Shown piece by piece: positions 49,368-57,169 of a stretch of 64,000 nt of DNA. The DNA lies in the NCBI GenBank assembly GCA_964540905.1, contig CAZIOS010000001.1:156917-220916 (forward strand), in the 5' to 3' direction. Both the position numbers and the translations under genes were made by a program. Source of the DNA: VAYN01 sp964540905 (GTDB lineage Bacteria > Actinomycetota > Thermoleophilia > Solirubrobacterales > 70-9). Positions within the stretch are counted from its first letter, which is position 1. The number at the start of each line of letters is the position of its first letter. The notes below the pieces were generated by a model, which worked only from the letters and a program-made list of their open reading frames with translations, was not told the DNA's origin and searched no databases.

Positions 49368-50777
49368 CTATCTCCGCGCCCCAGTCTTTCCCCTCTTGAG
49401 CCCTCCCTCCAGCCGCTCGATCCGGAGGGTTTCGATCGCCGCCGATGCGCCGATGACGGGAGAGAGGACGACGTAGGCGAGCAGTGGGGCGATCAGGGGG
49501 AGCTGGCGCGCGGCGCCTGCGGCGATGTCGGCCTGGGCGATGCGCCAGGCCGCGGCGGCAGACGCTTCCGCGGCGAGGTCGCCCGGGAGCAGGTCGCAAA
49601 CGGTCAAGCGGCGGAGCTGGGCCGCGCCCTGAGTGATCATCCGCTCGCGGCGCAACAGCCCCTCCCGGCCCGGGGCGAGGACTTCGATGAAGGCGAGATG
49701 GGCGAGTCTCTGGTTGCGGGCCGCCTGTGCGCAGAGCGCCAGCATGGTCCGTTGGACGCGCTGCTCCCAGCCCCCTGCGCCAGCGGCCCAACCCGCCGCC
49801 TTCGCTGCCGCCGAGTGCGCAAGCGCCTCGATCGCCGCCAGGAAGCACTCGGTGGCATTGTCAAAGCAGGCATCGAAGCTGCGACGGGACACTCCTGCCT
49901 CCTGCCTGATCGTCGGCACCGTCAGGCTCGCGAATCCCTCCGCCCCAGCGAGCTTCGCGACGGCAGCGAGCATGCGCTCGAGCTCACCCTGGCGCACGCT
50001 GCGAGAGGGCCGCGCGCCCTTCCTCCGGGGAAGCCGCGTCGCCTCATGACCCAACCCGAGGGCAGGGCCCGAGCGGAGCGGGTCTGGGGGACCGACCATT
50101 CGCCCGGCGTGCAGGGAGAGCGCCCAGTCGCCCAGCGGCTCGGCCAGCGCGGGCAGCTCATCAGCCCGCTCTGTGAGCAGTGTCGTCGTAGCGACCCGCG
50201 TGATTCCAGCGGCGGTGCCGACGACGAGGCGATTCGATAGCTCGCCGCCACTGGGGGCCGCGGCGAGCCGCTCGGCGAGGAGCCGCTCAAGGTCCTCTGT
50301 GAAGAGCTCCGCCCGGCTTCGAGCGCCAGCCCCGCCGGCGAAGACCTCGACGAGCAGGAGCCCGGTCGCCTTCGGCTCGGCGGCGAGGTCCGCCATCAGC
50401 GAGCGCAGCGTCATCCTGACGCCCTCCTCCCAGTCGTTCCATGGCCCACGCCGGTTCGCCGCTCTACGCAGAAAGCGCCGCGCAACGGAATCGACGCTCG
50501 AGGCGAGGCACTCCTGCGCGTTGGCGAAGTGGCCATAGAAGGTGCGAGTCGAGACGCCCGCCAGGCGTGAGAGGCCACGGACGGTGACCCGGTCGACGCC
50601 ACGGTCGGCGACAAGCTCGACCATTGCGCCGTGCAGCCGGGCCCGCTGGTTGGCGAGAACCTGGGCTGTGGGTCGCCCCGGTCCCGGCTTTAGCTTCCTG
50701 AATAGTGGCGGCCGGCTCTCGGAGCATTGCGGAGCCGCCTGTCGCTTCAGCGAAGTTTTCGACGTCGGGCGGCTCAT
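49368..50777 (-). CDS. Double TetR-family regulator (two TetR units in one chain)
   Basis: Encodes 469 residues, about twice the usual TetR length. The first helix-turn-helix (about 45-92) contains RVTVRGLSRLAGVSTRTFYG and HFANAQECL. A second TetR unit begins near 262, with ASLTVPTIRQEAGVSRRSFD and ACFDNATECFLAAIEAL. Each is followed by its own helical ligand-binding domain. The chain may therefore act as an intramolecular pseudo-dimer with two different reading heads. It is divergent from the prephenate-dehydratase-like gene, separated by an AT-rich stretch of about 120 bases, its likely target. Confidence 0.85.
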   Translation of the reverse strand: MSRPTSKTSLKRQAAPQCSESRPPLFRKLKPGPGRPTAQVLANQRARLHGAMVELVADRGVDRVTVRGLSRLAGVSTRTFYGHFANAQECLASSVDSVARRFLRRAANRRGPWNDWEEGVRMTLRSLMADLAAEPKATGLLLVEVFAGGAGARSRAELFTEDLERLLAERLAAAPSGGELSNRLVVGTAAGITRVATTTLLTERADELPALAEPLGDWALSLHAGRMVGPPDPLRSGPALGLGHEATRLPRRKGARPSRSVRQGELERMLAAVAKLAGAEGFASLTVPTIRQEAGVSRRSFDACFDNATECFLAAIEALAHSAAAKAAGWAAGAGGWEQRVQRTMLALCAQAARNQRLAHLAFIEVLAPGREGLLRRERMITQGAAQLRRLTVCDLLPGDLAAEASAAAAWRIAQADIAAGAARQLPLIAPLLAYVVLSPVIGASAAIETLRIERLEGGLKRGKTGARR

Positions 50778-50848
50778 GAGCAGTTGAGTCTCATCGAGTT
50801 AAATGGCGTTTGTTTCCCTGACTGGTCTCCCGCTTCCGCGGGTGCTAG

Positions 50849-50876
50849 TTGACATCGATATATGATTTATTACTCT
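50849..50876 (+). promoter_or_regulatory. Candidate sigma70-type promoter
   Basis: TTGACA (50849-50854) is followed 16 bases later by TACTCT (50871-50876) inside an AT-rich stretch with TATATGATTTATT. It points at the gene starting at 50888 or 50903. A TTG start at 50849, which would extend that gene, is in fact this -35 box. The -10 element is a weak match. Confidence 0.4.
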
Positions 50877-50902
50877 TGATCATAAAGATGAGGTCAAGTG
50901 GG

Positions 50903-51505
50903 ATGCTTCAAGAGAGAGTCGCCTTCGTCACCCTCGGCCCAGCCGGGACCTGCCATGAGCGGGCGGTCGAGGAATACGCTGCCTTCCAGGGGGTCGAGGA
51001 CTACGGGATCGAGTTCATCACCGACTTCTTCGACGGCCTGGAGCTGATCCGCGGCCGCGAGGACGCCTTCCTCGTCCAGTGCAGCGCCCACCCGCTGGTC
51101 CACGAGATCACCGAGAAATACTGGACCGAGGTCTTCGTCGTCGACACCTTCATCTACCCGACCAAGCACCTGGTCCTGCTGAGCCGGCGCGAGGTCGAGC
51201 GGCCGCGCTCGATCGGGATCGTGCCGGCGACCAAGGGCTACGTCGACCTCTCCGCCTGGGAGGAGGTGATCGACGTCGCCTCGAAGCCGATCGTCGCCGC
51301 GGGCCTGCTGCGCGGCGACTACGACTCCGGTCTGACCCACATGGAGCACGTCGAGGAGCACGCCGACGAGCTCCGGCTCGACCTCGACATCGGCGAAATC
51401 GACACCACCTGGGTCGTCTACGGGACCGGCAAGCGCTTCCGCGGCGAGCTGATCGGAATCCCCTCGGCGGAGCTGTTCCGCGGCGCCGGCGCCCTCGCCC
51501 CCTGA
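50903..51505 (+). CDS. Prephenate dehydratase/decarboxylase-like protein
   Basis: Encodes 200 residues from ATG 50903 (GAGG about nine bases upstream); ATG 50888 is an alternative. The N-terminus VAFVTLGPAGTCHERAVEEY matches the LGPxGT-hERA motif of prephenate dehydratase and of BacA-like prephenate decarboxylases, and the rest is a type-II periplasmic-binding-like fold. The regulatory ACT domain of PheA is absent. It may act on prephenate or a related shikimate-derived acid, possibly in specialised metabolism. The double TetR gene is divergent and could control it. Confidence 0.68.
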   Translation: MLQERVAFVTLGPAGTCHERAVEEYAAFQGVEDYGIEFITDFFDGLELIRGREDAFLVQCSAHPLVHEITEKYWTEVFVVDTFIYPTKHLVLLSRREVERPRSIGIVPATKGYVDLSAWEEVIDVASKPIVAAGLLRGDYDSGLTHMEHVEEHADELRLDLDIGEIDTTWVVYGTGKRFRGELIGIPSAELFRGAGALAP

Positions 51506-51515
51506 CCGCCTCGCC

Positions 51516-51764
51516 CTACTTCTTCTGCTCGAGCTGCGCCCGCTCGGCGCGGCGGTGGCGCAGGACCAGCGGCCCCGCGTAGCCGATCAAGGCGCCGAGC
51601 AGAGCGGCGATCAGGATGACGACGATCAGCGGCGCGCTGAGGTTGACGAAGAGGACTTCGACCCGCACCTGCTGCGAGTTCTGCAGGGCGACGACGACGA
51701 CCAGGGCGATCAGGGCGCCGACCAGCCAGGCGCGCCAGTTGACCTCTTGCTTCTCCCGCTTCAC
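51516..51764 (-). CDS. LapA-domain (DUF1049) small membrane protein
   Basis: Encodes 82 residues from GTG 51764; a longer frame lies inside the amidase gene and is rejected. Two membrane helices (about 11-28 and 44-65) contain AWLVGALIALVVVVALQNSQ and PLIVVILIAALLGALIGYAG, with the N-S-Q...V-x-hxF pattern of LapA proteins, and a basic C-terminal tail. It follows the amidase stop by five bases, so it is co-transcribed. Confidence 0.82.
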   Translation of the reverse strand: MKREKQEVNWRAWLVGALIALVVVVALQNSQQVRVEVLFVNLSAPLIVVILIAALLGALIGYAGPLVLRHRRAERAQLEQKK

Positions 51765-51769
51765 CGCGC

Positions 51770-53200
51770 CTAGACGTTCGCGGCCGCCGGCACCCGGTCG
51801 GCCCAGGGACTCGCCGCTTCGAGCTGGGCGCCGAGCCGCAGCAGGCCCGCCTCGTCGAAGGGGCCGCCGGTCAGCATCACTCCCACCGGCAGGCCCTCGG
51901 CCGTCCACTGCAGCGGCAGCGAGATCGCCGGCTGGCCGGTGACGTTGCTGAAGGCGGTGAAGGAGACCGAGGCGACGACGTCGAGGACCGGCTGCTCGGG
52001 CGCCGCGTGCTGGGCGGCGAGGATCTCGCCGGCGACGGGCGGCAGGATCGCCGAGGTCGGCGTCAGCAGGACGTCGAAGTCATGGCCCCAGCGCCCGAGC
52101 TCGCGCCGCGAGAGCCGCTCCAAACCCTGCACGGCGGCGACGTAGTCGTAGGCGCTGAGCTGCTTGGTCGCCACCTCGTGGCCGTGCTGGATGTGCGGCT
52201 CGGTCTTCGCCCAATCGATGCCCTCGTAGTCGGCGAGACCGGCCTGGGTCATCACGATGAAGGGCGGGATCAGCTCCTCGGAGACGGTCGGCACCTCGAC
52301 CTCGACGACCTCGTGGCCAAGCTGCTCGAGCAGCGCCGCCGCCTCGCGGGCGGCGTGGACGCAGGCCGGGTCGGTGGGGATGCCGAGCGGCGCCTCGGCC
52401 ATCAGGCCGACCCGCAGCTTCCCGACCTCGGCGCCGATCTCCCGCGCGAACGGGCGCACCGGCGGCAGCGCGTTGTTCCAGGCGAGGAAGTCGGGGCCGG
52501 CGGTGACGTCGAGGACCGCGGCCGTATCGGCGACGGTGCGGGCGACGACCCCCTCCACCACCCCGCCCATCCAGCTCTGGAAGCGGCGCGGCACCCGGGC
52601 GCGGCTCGACTTCAGCCCGACCAGGCCGCAGTAGGCGGCGGGGATGCGGATCGAGCCGCCGCCGTCGTTGGCGTGGGCGATCGGGAACATGCCGCCGGCA
52701 ACCGCGGCGGCGGCACCGCCGGAGGAGCCGCCCGGCGAGCGCTCGGGATCCCAGGGGTTGCGGCTGGCGCCGTAGCGGCTGTTCTCGGCCACGGTCAGCG
52801 GCCCGAACTCGGGCGTGTTGGTGCGGCCGCAGGGGACGAAGCCGGCGGCGAGCAGCGACTCGACGACCAGCTCGCCCTCCTCGCTCGGTCCCTCGGGGGC
52901 GCCGTGGGAGCCGTAGGTGACCGGCCAGCCGGCGACCGCGGTCAGGTCCTTGATCGGGATCGGCACGCCGAGGAAGGGCGCCTGCTCGCCGGCGGCGATC
53001 CGCGCGTCGGCCGTCGCGGCGGCGGCGCGGGCGCCCTCGTCGTCGCGCCAGATCACCGCGTTCAGCTCCGGGTTGCGGGCGTCGACGGCGGCGAGGCAGG
53101 CGTCGAGCAGCTCGACGGCGGAGAGTTCGCGGGCGCGCAGGGCGGCGGCGAGGTCGAGCGCGGAGGCGGAGGGGCCGAGCTGGCTCACCGGCCAAACCAT
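51770..53200 (-). CDS. Amidase signature family hydrolase
   Basis: Encodes 476 residues from ATG 53200. The Ser-cisSer-Lys triad is visible: K84 in PIPIKDLTAV, S159 in the GGSSGG loop of SPGGSSGGAAAAVAGG, and S183 in DGGGSIRIPAAY, exactly 24 residues apart as in the family. Such enzymes hydrolyse carboxylic amides; the substrate here is unknown. The gatCAB context is absent, so a role in Gln-tRNA synthesis is unlikely. A cupin gene lies 43 bases upstream and LapA directly downstream. Confidence 0.9.
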   Translation of the reverse strand: MVWPVSQLGPSASALDLAAALRARELSAVELLDACLAAVDARNPELNAVIWRDDEGARAAAATADARIAAGEQAPFLGVPIPIKDLTAVAGWPVTYGSHGAPEGPSEEGELVVESLLAAGFVPCGRTNTPEFGPLTVAENSRYGASRNPWDPERSPGGSSGGAAAAVAGGMFPIAHANDGGGSIRIPAAYCGLVGLKSSRARVPRRFQSWMGGVVEGVVARTVADTAAVLDVTAGPDFLAWNNALPPVRPFAREIGAEVGKLRVGLMAEAPLGIPTDPACVHAAREAAALLEQLGHEVVEVEVPTVSEELIPPFIVMTQAGLADYEGIDWAKTEPHIQHGHEVATKQLSAYDYVAAVQGLERLSRRELGRWGHDFDVLLTPTSAILPPVAGEILAAQHAAPEQPVLDVVASVSFTAFSNVTGQPAISLPLQWTAEGLPVGVMLTGGPFDEAGLLRLGAQLEAASPWADRVPAAANV

Positions 53201-53243
53201 AGTCGGCGCGGCCCGACCGGACCTTCGCTGGCGCCGCTGAGAC

Positions 53244-53630
53244 TCAGGCGGCCGGCCAGCGACCGGGGTCGCGGGCGCCGTCGCCGCCCTCGGGCTTGCT
53301 GCCACCGACCGCGATCAGCTCGAGGCCCTCGGGGCCGGCCTCGAAACCGCGGACGACCTCGGGGGCGACCCGGACCACGTCCCACTGGCGCAGCTCGACC
53401 ACGTCGTCGTCGAGCTTGATCCGGCCCGAGCCGGCGACGACGACGTAGGCCTCCTCCTGCACCTCGTGGTGGTGGCCGTCGACCGAGGTGAAGCCGGGGG
53501 CGAAGCGCTCGTGGGTGATGCCGAGCTCGCTGGAGTCGAGGTATTTGCGCGAGAAGCGGATCTCGCGCTGGGCATCGTCCGCCGCGAGGTCATCGATCTC
53601 CATCAGGTTTTTGACCGAGTAGCGGGACAT
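53244..53630 (-). CDS. Cupin-domain protein
   Basis: Encodes 128 residues. The single cupin barrel shows motif 1 as GFTSVDGHHHEVQEEAYVVV with clustered His and Glu metal ligands, and motif 2 around WDVVRVAPEVVRGFEAGPEG. The usual His of motif 2 appears replaced, so metal binding may be incomplete. It lies upstream of the amidase gene on the same strand and could be in its operon. Substrate unknown. Confidence 0.82.
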   Translation of the reverse strand: MSRYSVKNLMEIDDLAADDAQREIRFSRKYLDSSELGITHERFAPGFTSVDGHHHEVQEEAYVVVAGSGRIKLDDDVVELRQWDVVRVAPEVVRGFEAGPEGLELIAVGGSKPEGGDGARDPGRWPAA

Positions 53631-53684
53631 CGCGTGTCAGTCTAGGAGGTCACGGTGTGTGGGCAGTCCAACGAGGAGGGTGAG

Positions 53685-54527
53685 ATGTCGATTTCCGAGT
53701 ACGAGGCCCAGCAGATCGCGGCTGCCAACACCGCCGGCAGGACGCCGGTCGTCTTCATCCACGGCCTCTGGCTGCTGCCGAGCAGTTGGGACCGCTGGTC
53801 GCGGTTCTTCGAAGAGGCGGGCTACGTCGCGCTCAGTCCCGGCTGGCCGGACGATCCGCAGACGGTCGAGGAGGCCAACGCCAACCCCGAGGTGATGGCG
53901 AAGAAGACCGTGGGCGAGGTCGCCGACCACTTCCAGGAGGCGATCGAAGGGCTCGAGCGCAAGCCGGCCGTGATCGGCCACTCATTCGGTGGCCTGCTGG
54001 CCCAGATCATCGCCGGCCGCGGCCTCTCGGCGGTCTCGGTGGCGATCGACCCGGCGCCGTTCCGCGGCGTCCTGCCGCTGCCGATCTCGGCCCTGAAGTC
54101 GTCCAGTCCGGTGCTCGGCAATCCCGCCAACCGCAACCGCGCGGTGCCGCTGACCTACGAGCAGTTCCGCTACGGCTTCGCCAACGCGGTCAGCGAGGAC
54201 GAGGCCAAGCAGCTCTACAACGAGTTCGCCGTGCCGGCCCCCGGGGCGCCGCTGTTCCAGGCGGCGACGGCCAACCTCAACCCCTGGACCGAGGCCAAGG
54301 TCAACAGCAAGAACCCCGAGCGCGGGCCGCTGCTGATCGTCTCCGGCGAGCAGGACCACACCGTGCCCTGGACGATCGCCAACGCCTCGTTCAAGAAACA
54401 GAAGCGCAACGAGGAGAGCGTGACCGAGATCGTCGAGATCCCGGACCGCGGCCACGCGTTGACGATCGACAGCGGCTGGCGCGAGGTCGCCCAGACCGCG
54501 CTCGACTTCGTCAAGCGGTTCACCTAG
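53685..54527 (+). CDS. Alpha/beta-fold hydrolase
   Basis: Encodes 280 residues from ATG 53685, which has a strong GAGGAGGGTGAG site; the earlier start at 53655 lacks one. Key elements are PVVFIHGLWLLPSSW (oxyanion hole), PAVIGHSFGGLLAQ with nucleophile Ser in GHSFG, GEQDHTVPW (Asp) and DRGHALTIDSGW (His). Esterase, lipase or dehalogenase-type relatives exist; the substrate is unknown. Divergent from the cupin gene. Confidence 0.85.
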   Translation: MSISEYEAQQIAAANTAGRTPVVFIHGLWLLPSSWDRWSRFFEEAGYVALSPGWPDDPQTVEEANANPEVMAKKTVGEVADHFQEAIEGLERKPAVIGHSFGGLLAQIIAGRGLSAVSVAIDPAPFRGVLPLPISALKSSSPVLGNPANRNRAVPLTYEQFRYGFANAVSEDEAKQLYNEFAVPAPGAPLFQAATANLNPWTEAKVNSKNPERGPLLIVSGEQDHTVPWTIANASFKKQKRNEESVTEIVEIPDRGHALTIDSGWREVAQTALDFVKRFT

Positions 54528-54597
54528 CCGCCGCGCGGCGGCGGCGGTCCGGCTCAGCCGAGGTGGACGACCGCGCGCCGGGTGAGACGGTCCGCCC

Positions 54598-55242
54598 TCA
54601 CGGCAGCGTCGTCCTCGTCTGCGAGCTGACCTGGGTGGCGATCAGGCTGCCGTATTCGACGAAGGCACTGCCGTTGGCCGTCGCCTTCTTGCAGCTGACC
54701 GAGGCGGTGCCGGGAGTGGCGAAGGTATGGGTCAGCTGCAGGGGCAGGGTCATGTTCATCACAGCCGCCGTGCCGACAATGTAGATGCCGGCCTTGGCGG
54801 AGTCGGTGCCGGCGGAGAGCGTGCATTCGACGACCGCCGGGTTGGTGTCGGTGTGGTTGTTGAAGACGACCTCGGCGCTGAGCACGTAGGCGCCGGCGGA
54901 CAGCGCCTCTTCCATCACCGGCGTCACCGCCGTGGTGACGTCGATTTCGTGCGGCTGGTTGGTGCGATCGACCTCGAAGGCCGGACCGGCTGGGATCGCC
55001 GGACCCGATGGCCCCGCTGGTCCAGTGGGCCCGGTTGCCCCAACGGGCCCGCGCAGCGTCGCGCGGGCGGCGGCGCTGAGCTTGGCGGGGGTGACGGCCT
55101 TGTTCTTGATCTGCTTCGTGCCGACGCTGTTCTTCGGCAGCTTCAGCGCCGCGTAGGCGCCACCGCCGAGCAACAGGAACAGGCAGAGCGTGGCGATGAC
55201 GCCACTGTAGGTAGGCCGGAAGCGCAATCGCCGCCGAATCAC
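54598..55242 (-). CDS. Exported protein with short collagen-like segment
   Basis: Encodes 214 residues from GTG 55242. A single N-terminal hydrophobic helix (VIATLCLFLLLGGGAYAA) is followed by the LPKNSVGTKQIKNKAVTPAK linker, common in these proteins, and about seven Gly-X-Y-like triplets (GPVGATGPTGPAGPSGP). The C-terminal beta domain has two Cys. The layout matches 46691-47482. It follows the BtuF-like gene by 10 bases, so it is expressed with it. Confidence 0.8.
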   Translation of the reverse strand: MIRRRLRFRPTYSGVIATLCLFLLLGGGAYAALKLPKNSVGTKQIKNKAVTPAKLSAAARATLRGPVGATGPTGPAGPSGPAIPAGPAFEVDRTNQPHEIDVTTAVTPVMEEALSAGAYVLSAEVVFNNHTDTNPAVVECTLSAGTDSAKAGIYIVGTAAVMNMTLPLQLTHTFATPGTASVSCKKATANGSAFVEYGSLIATQVSSQTRTTLP

Positions 55243-55252
55243 GGGTCCAAGC

Positions 55253-56146
55253 CTACCCTGGCAGCGCGGCGAAATCGATCCCGGCGGGGGGCTCGACCCG
55301 GTCGGGGTGCAGCAGGTGGGCAAGCAGCTCGGTGCCGTCGATCAGGCGCGGGCCCGGGCGCGAGTAGGTCGAGGCGGCGTCGACGGCGAAGACGTGGGCG
55401 GCGCCGAGCGCCTCGAGCCGCTCGCGGTGCGCCGTAGCCTGCGCCAGCGAGTCCTCGAGGTACCAGCCGCAGGGCATCGCCACGACCAGGTCGGGGTCGA
55501 GGCCGGCCAGCGCCTCCCAGGAGACCTCGGGCGACTTGGCGCCGGCGCGGCCGGCGACGTCCTCGCCGCCGGCGAGCTCGATCATCTCCGGGATCCAGTG
55601 GCCGCCGAGGAACGGAGGGTCGAGCCACTCGAGGGCGATCGTCCGCGGCCGGTCGGCGCCGGCGACCGCGGCGCCGACCGTGGCCAGGCGCGCCTCCAGC
55701 TTGCCGCGCAGCGACCGCGCCGCGGCCTCCTCACCGGTCGCCACGCCGAGCCCAGTCACGTCCGCCAGCACCTCGCCGAGCGTGCTCGGGTCCTGCTGGA
55801 CCACCCGCGGCCGCGACGGCAGCCGCGCCGCGACCGCGACCACGTCCTCGTAGGAGACGGCGCAGACCTCGCAGACCGCCTGAGTGACGATCAGGTCCGG
55901 TGCCAGCTCGGCCAGCAGCTCCTCGTCGAGGCTGTAGAGCGCCCGCCCCGAGCCGACGATCTCCTTCACCGCGGCGTCGATCGCGCCGGCGTCGAGGCCC
56001 GCGGGCAGGACCGTCGCGGTGAGGCGGGGAAGCTCGGTGGCGGCCGGCGGGAAGTCGCACTCGTGGGTGACGCCGACGACGCTCTCCCCCAAGCCGAGCG
56101 CGAACAGCATCTCGGTGGCCGATGGCACGAGGCTCGCGATCCGCAT
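55253..56146 (-). CDS. BtuF-like corrinoid/metal-chelate binding protein
   Basis: Encodes 297 residues with the class III periplasmic-binding layout: MRIASLVPSATEMLFALGLG, VVGVTHECDFP, LAPDLIVTQAVCEVCAVSYE, and the second lobe GLDPDLVVAMPCGWYLEDSL. The first lobe resembles cobalamin-binding BtuF proteins. No signal peptide or lipobox is visible and no ABC permease genes are adjacent, so it may act in the cytoplasm or with a transporter encoded elsewhere. Confidence 0.83.
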   Translation of the reverse strand: MRIASLVPSATEMLFALGLGESVVGVTHECDFPPAATELPRLTATVLPAGLDAGAIDAAVKEIVGSGRALYSLDEELLAELAPDLIVTQAVCEVCAVSYEDVVAVAARLPSRPRVVQQDPSTLGEVLADVTGLGVATGEEAAARSLRGKLEARLATVGAAVAGADRPRTIALEWLDPPFLGGHWIPEMIELAGGEDVAGRAGAKSPEVSWEALAGLDPDLVVAMPCGWYLEDSLAQATAHRERLEALGAAHVFAVDAASTYSRPGPRLIDGTELLAHLLHPDRVEPPAGIDFAALPG

Positions 56147-56218
56147 CGGCCCAAATTACGCCACCGTCGGCGAACTTGATTTACCTACTAAATATTGGGT
56201 ACAGTCAATGGCAGCCTC

Positions 56219-57127
56219 ATGCGCCGCACCGTCCTATTCCTGATCGCCGTCAGCATCGCTGCCTGTACGACCGATGCCGGCGCCGCGGCCGCGCAGCAGC
56301 TGCCGGTGATCTACAACGGCGCCCTCGGCTACGCCCACGCCAGCCCCAGCGCCAGCCCGCCCGGGGCCAACGACTGGTCGTGCAAACCGAGCGCCGCCCA
56401 CCCGCGGCCGGTGGTCCTCGTCCACGGCACCTTCGCCGACATGTCCGATAGCTGGCAGGCGCTCTCGCCGCTGCTGCACAACCATGGTTACTGCGTCTTC
56501 GCCCTCAACTACGGCGCCCACGGTGGCAGCGAAGCGCTCGGCGTCTACGCCGTCGGCGAGATCGCCGAATCGGCGGCGCAGCTGTCTGGCTTCGTCGACC
56601 GCGTCCTCGCCGCCACCGGCGCCGCCAAGGTCGACCTGGTCGGCCACTCGCAGGGCGGGATGATGCCGCGCTACTACCTGAAGGACCTCGGCGGCGCGGC
56701 CAAGGTACGAACCCTGGTCGGGCTGGCGCCGTCCAACCACGGCACCACGCTGAACGGCCTCTTCACCCTCGGCTCCCACTTCCCCGGCGCCAACTCGCTC
56801 TTCGGCAACTGCCCGGCCTGCGACGAGCAGGAAGCCGGCTCCGCCTTCCTGACCGAGCTCAACGCTGGCGGCGAGACCGTGCCCGGCGTCGACTACACCG
56901 TGATCGAGTCGCGCTACGACGAGGTCGTCACCCCCTACACCTCGGCCTTCCTCTCCGGCCCCGACGTGACCAACGTCCTGCTCCAGAGCCAGTGCCCACT
57001 CGACCTCGGCGAGCACCTCTCGATGCCCTACGACCACATCGCCGACGCCGACGTCCTCACCGCGCTCGACCCCTCCCACCCGGTCCACCCGGCCTGCACC
57101 CCGGTGGCACCGGTGGTCGGCGGCTGA
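56219..57127 (+). CDS. Secreted triacylglycerol lipase-like alpha/beta hydrolase
   Basis: Encodes 302 residues from ATG 56219. The N-terminal signal (MRRTVLFLIAVSIAACTTDA) includes a possible lipobox ending at Cys16. Lipase elements: RPVVLVHGTFADMSDSW, DLVGHSQGGMMPRYYL with Ser in GHSQG, and GLAPSNHGTTLNGLF, all typical of actinobacterial extracellular lipases of the EstA class. Late Asp and His (DHIADADVL region) complete the triad. It ends at a strong bidirectional hairpin. Confidence 0.86.
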   Translation: MRRTVLFLIAVSIAACTTDAGAAAAQQLPVIYNGALGYAHASPSASPPGANDWSCKPSAAHPRPVVLVHGTFADMSDSWQALSPLLHNHGYCVFALNYGAHGGSEALGVYAVGEIAESAAQLSGFVDRVLAATGAAKVDLVGHSQGGMMPRYYLKDLGGAAKVRTLVGLAPSNHGTTLNGLFTLGSHFPGANSLFGNCPACDEQEAGSAFLTELNAGGETVPGVDYTVIESRYDEVVTPYTSAFLSGPDVTNVLLQSQCPLDLGEHLSMPYDHIADADVLTALDPSHPVHPACTPVAPVVGG

Positions 57128-57164
57128 GGCGACTTTCTGACGCATAGCGACAGAAAGTCGCCTC
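57126..57164. terminator. Bidirectional 14-bp hairpin between convergent genes
   Basis: GAGGCGACTTTCTG, 11-base loop, CAGAAAGTCGCCTC is a perfect 14-bp stem. It begins within the lipase stop codon and ends six bases before the kup stop. There is no long T-run on either side. It should terminate both convergent transcripts. Confidence 0.75.
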
Positions 57165-57169
57165 ACGAT

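Noticed and set aside
48931..49848. A 305-residue minus-strand protein spanning this region
   Set aside because: Its first half is the TetR gene read in the wrong frame and its second half is the broken duplicated copy.
50849..50887. TTG start extending the prephenate-dehydratase-like gene
   Set aside because: The codon is the TTGACA -35 box of the likely promoter, and the encoded residues are unlike the family N-terminus.
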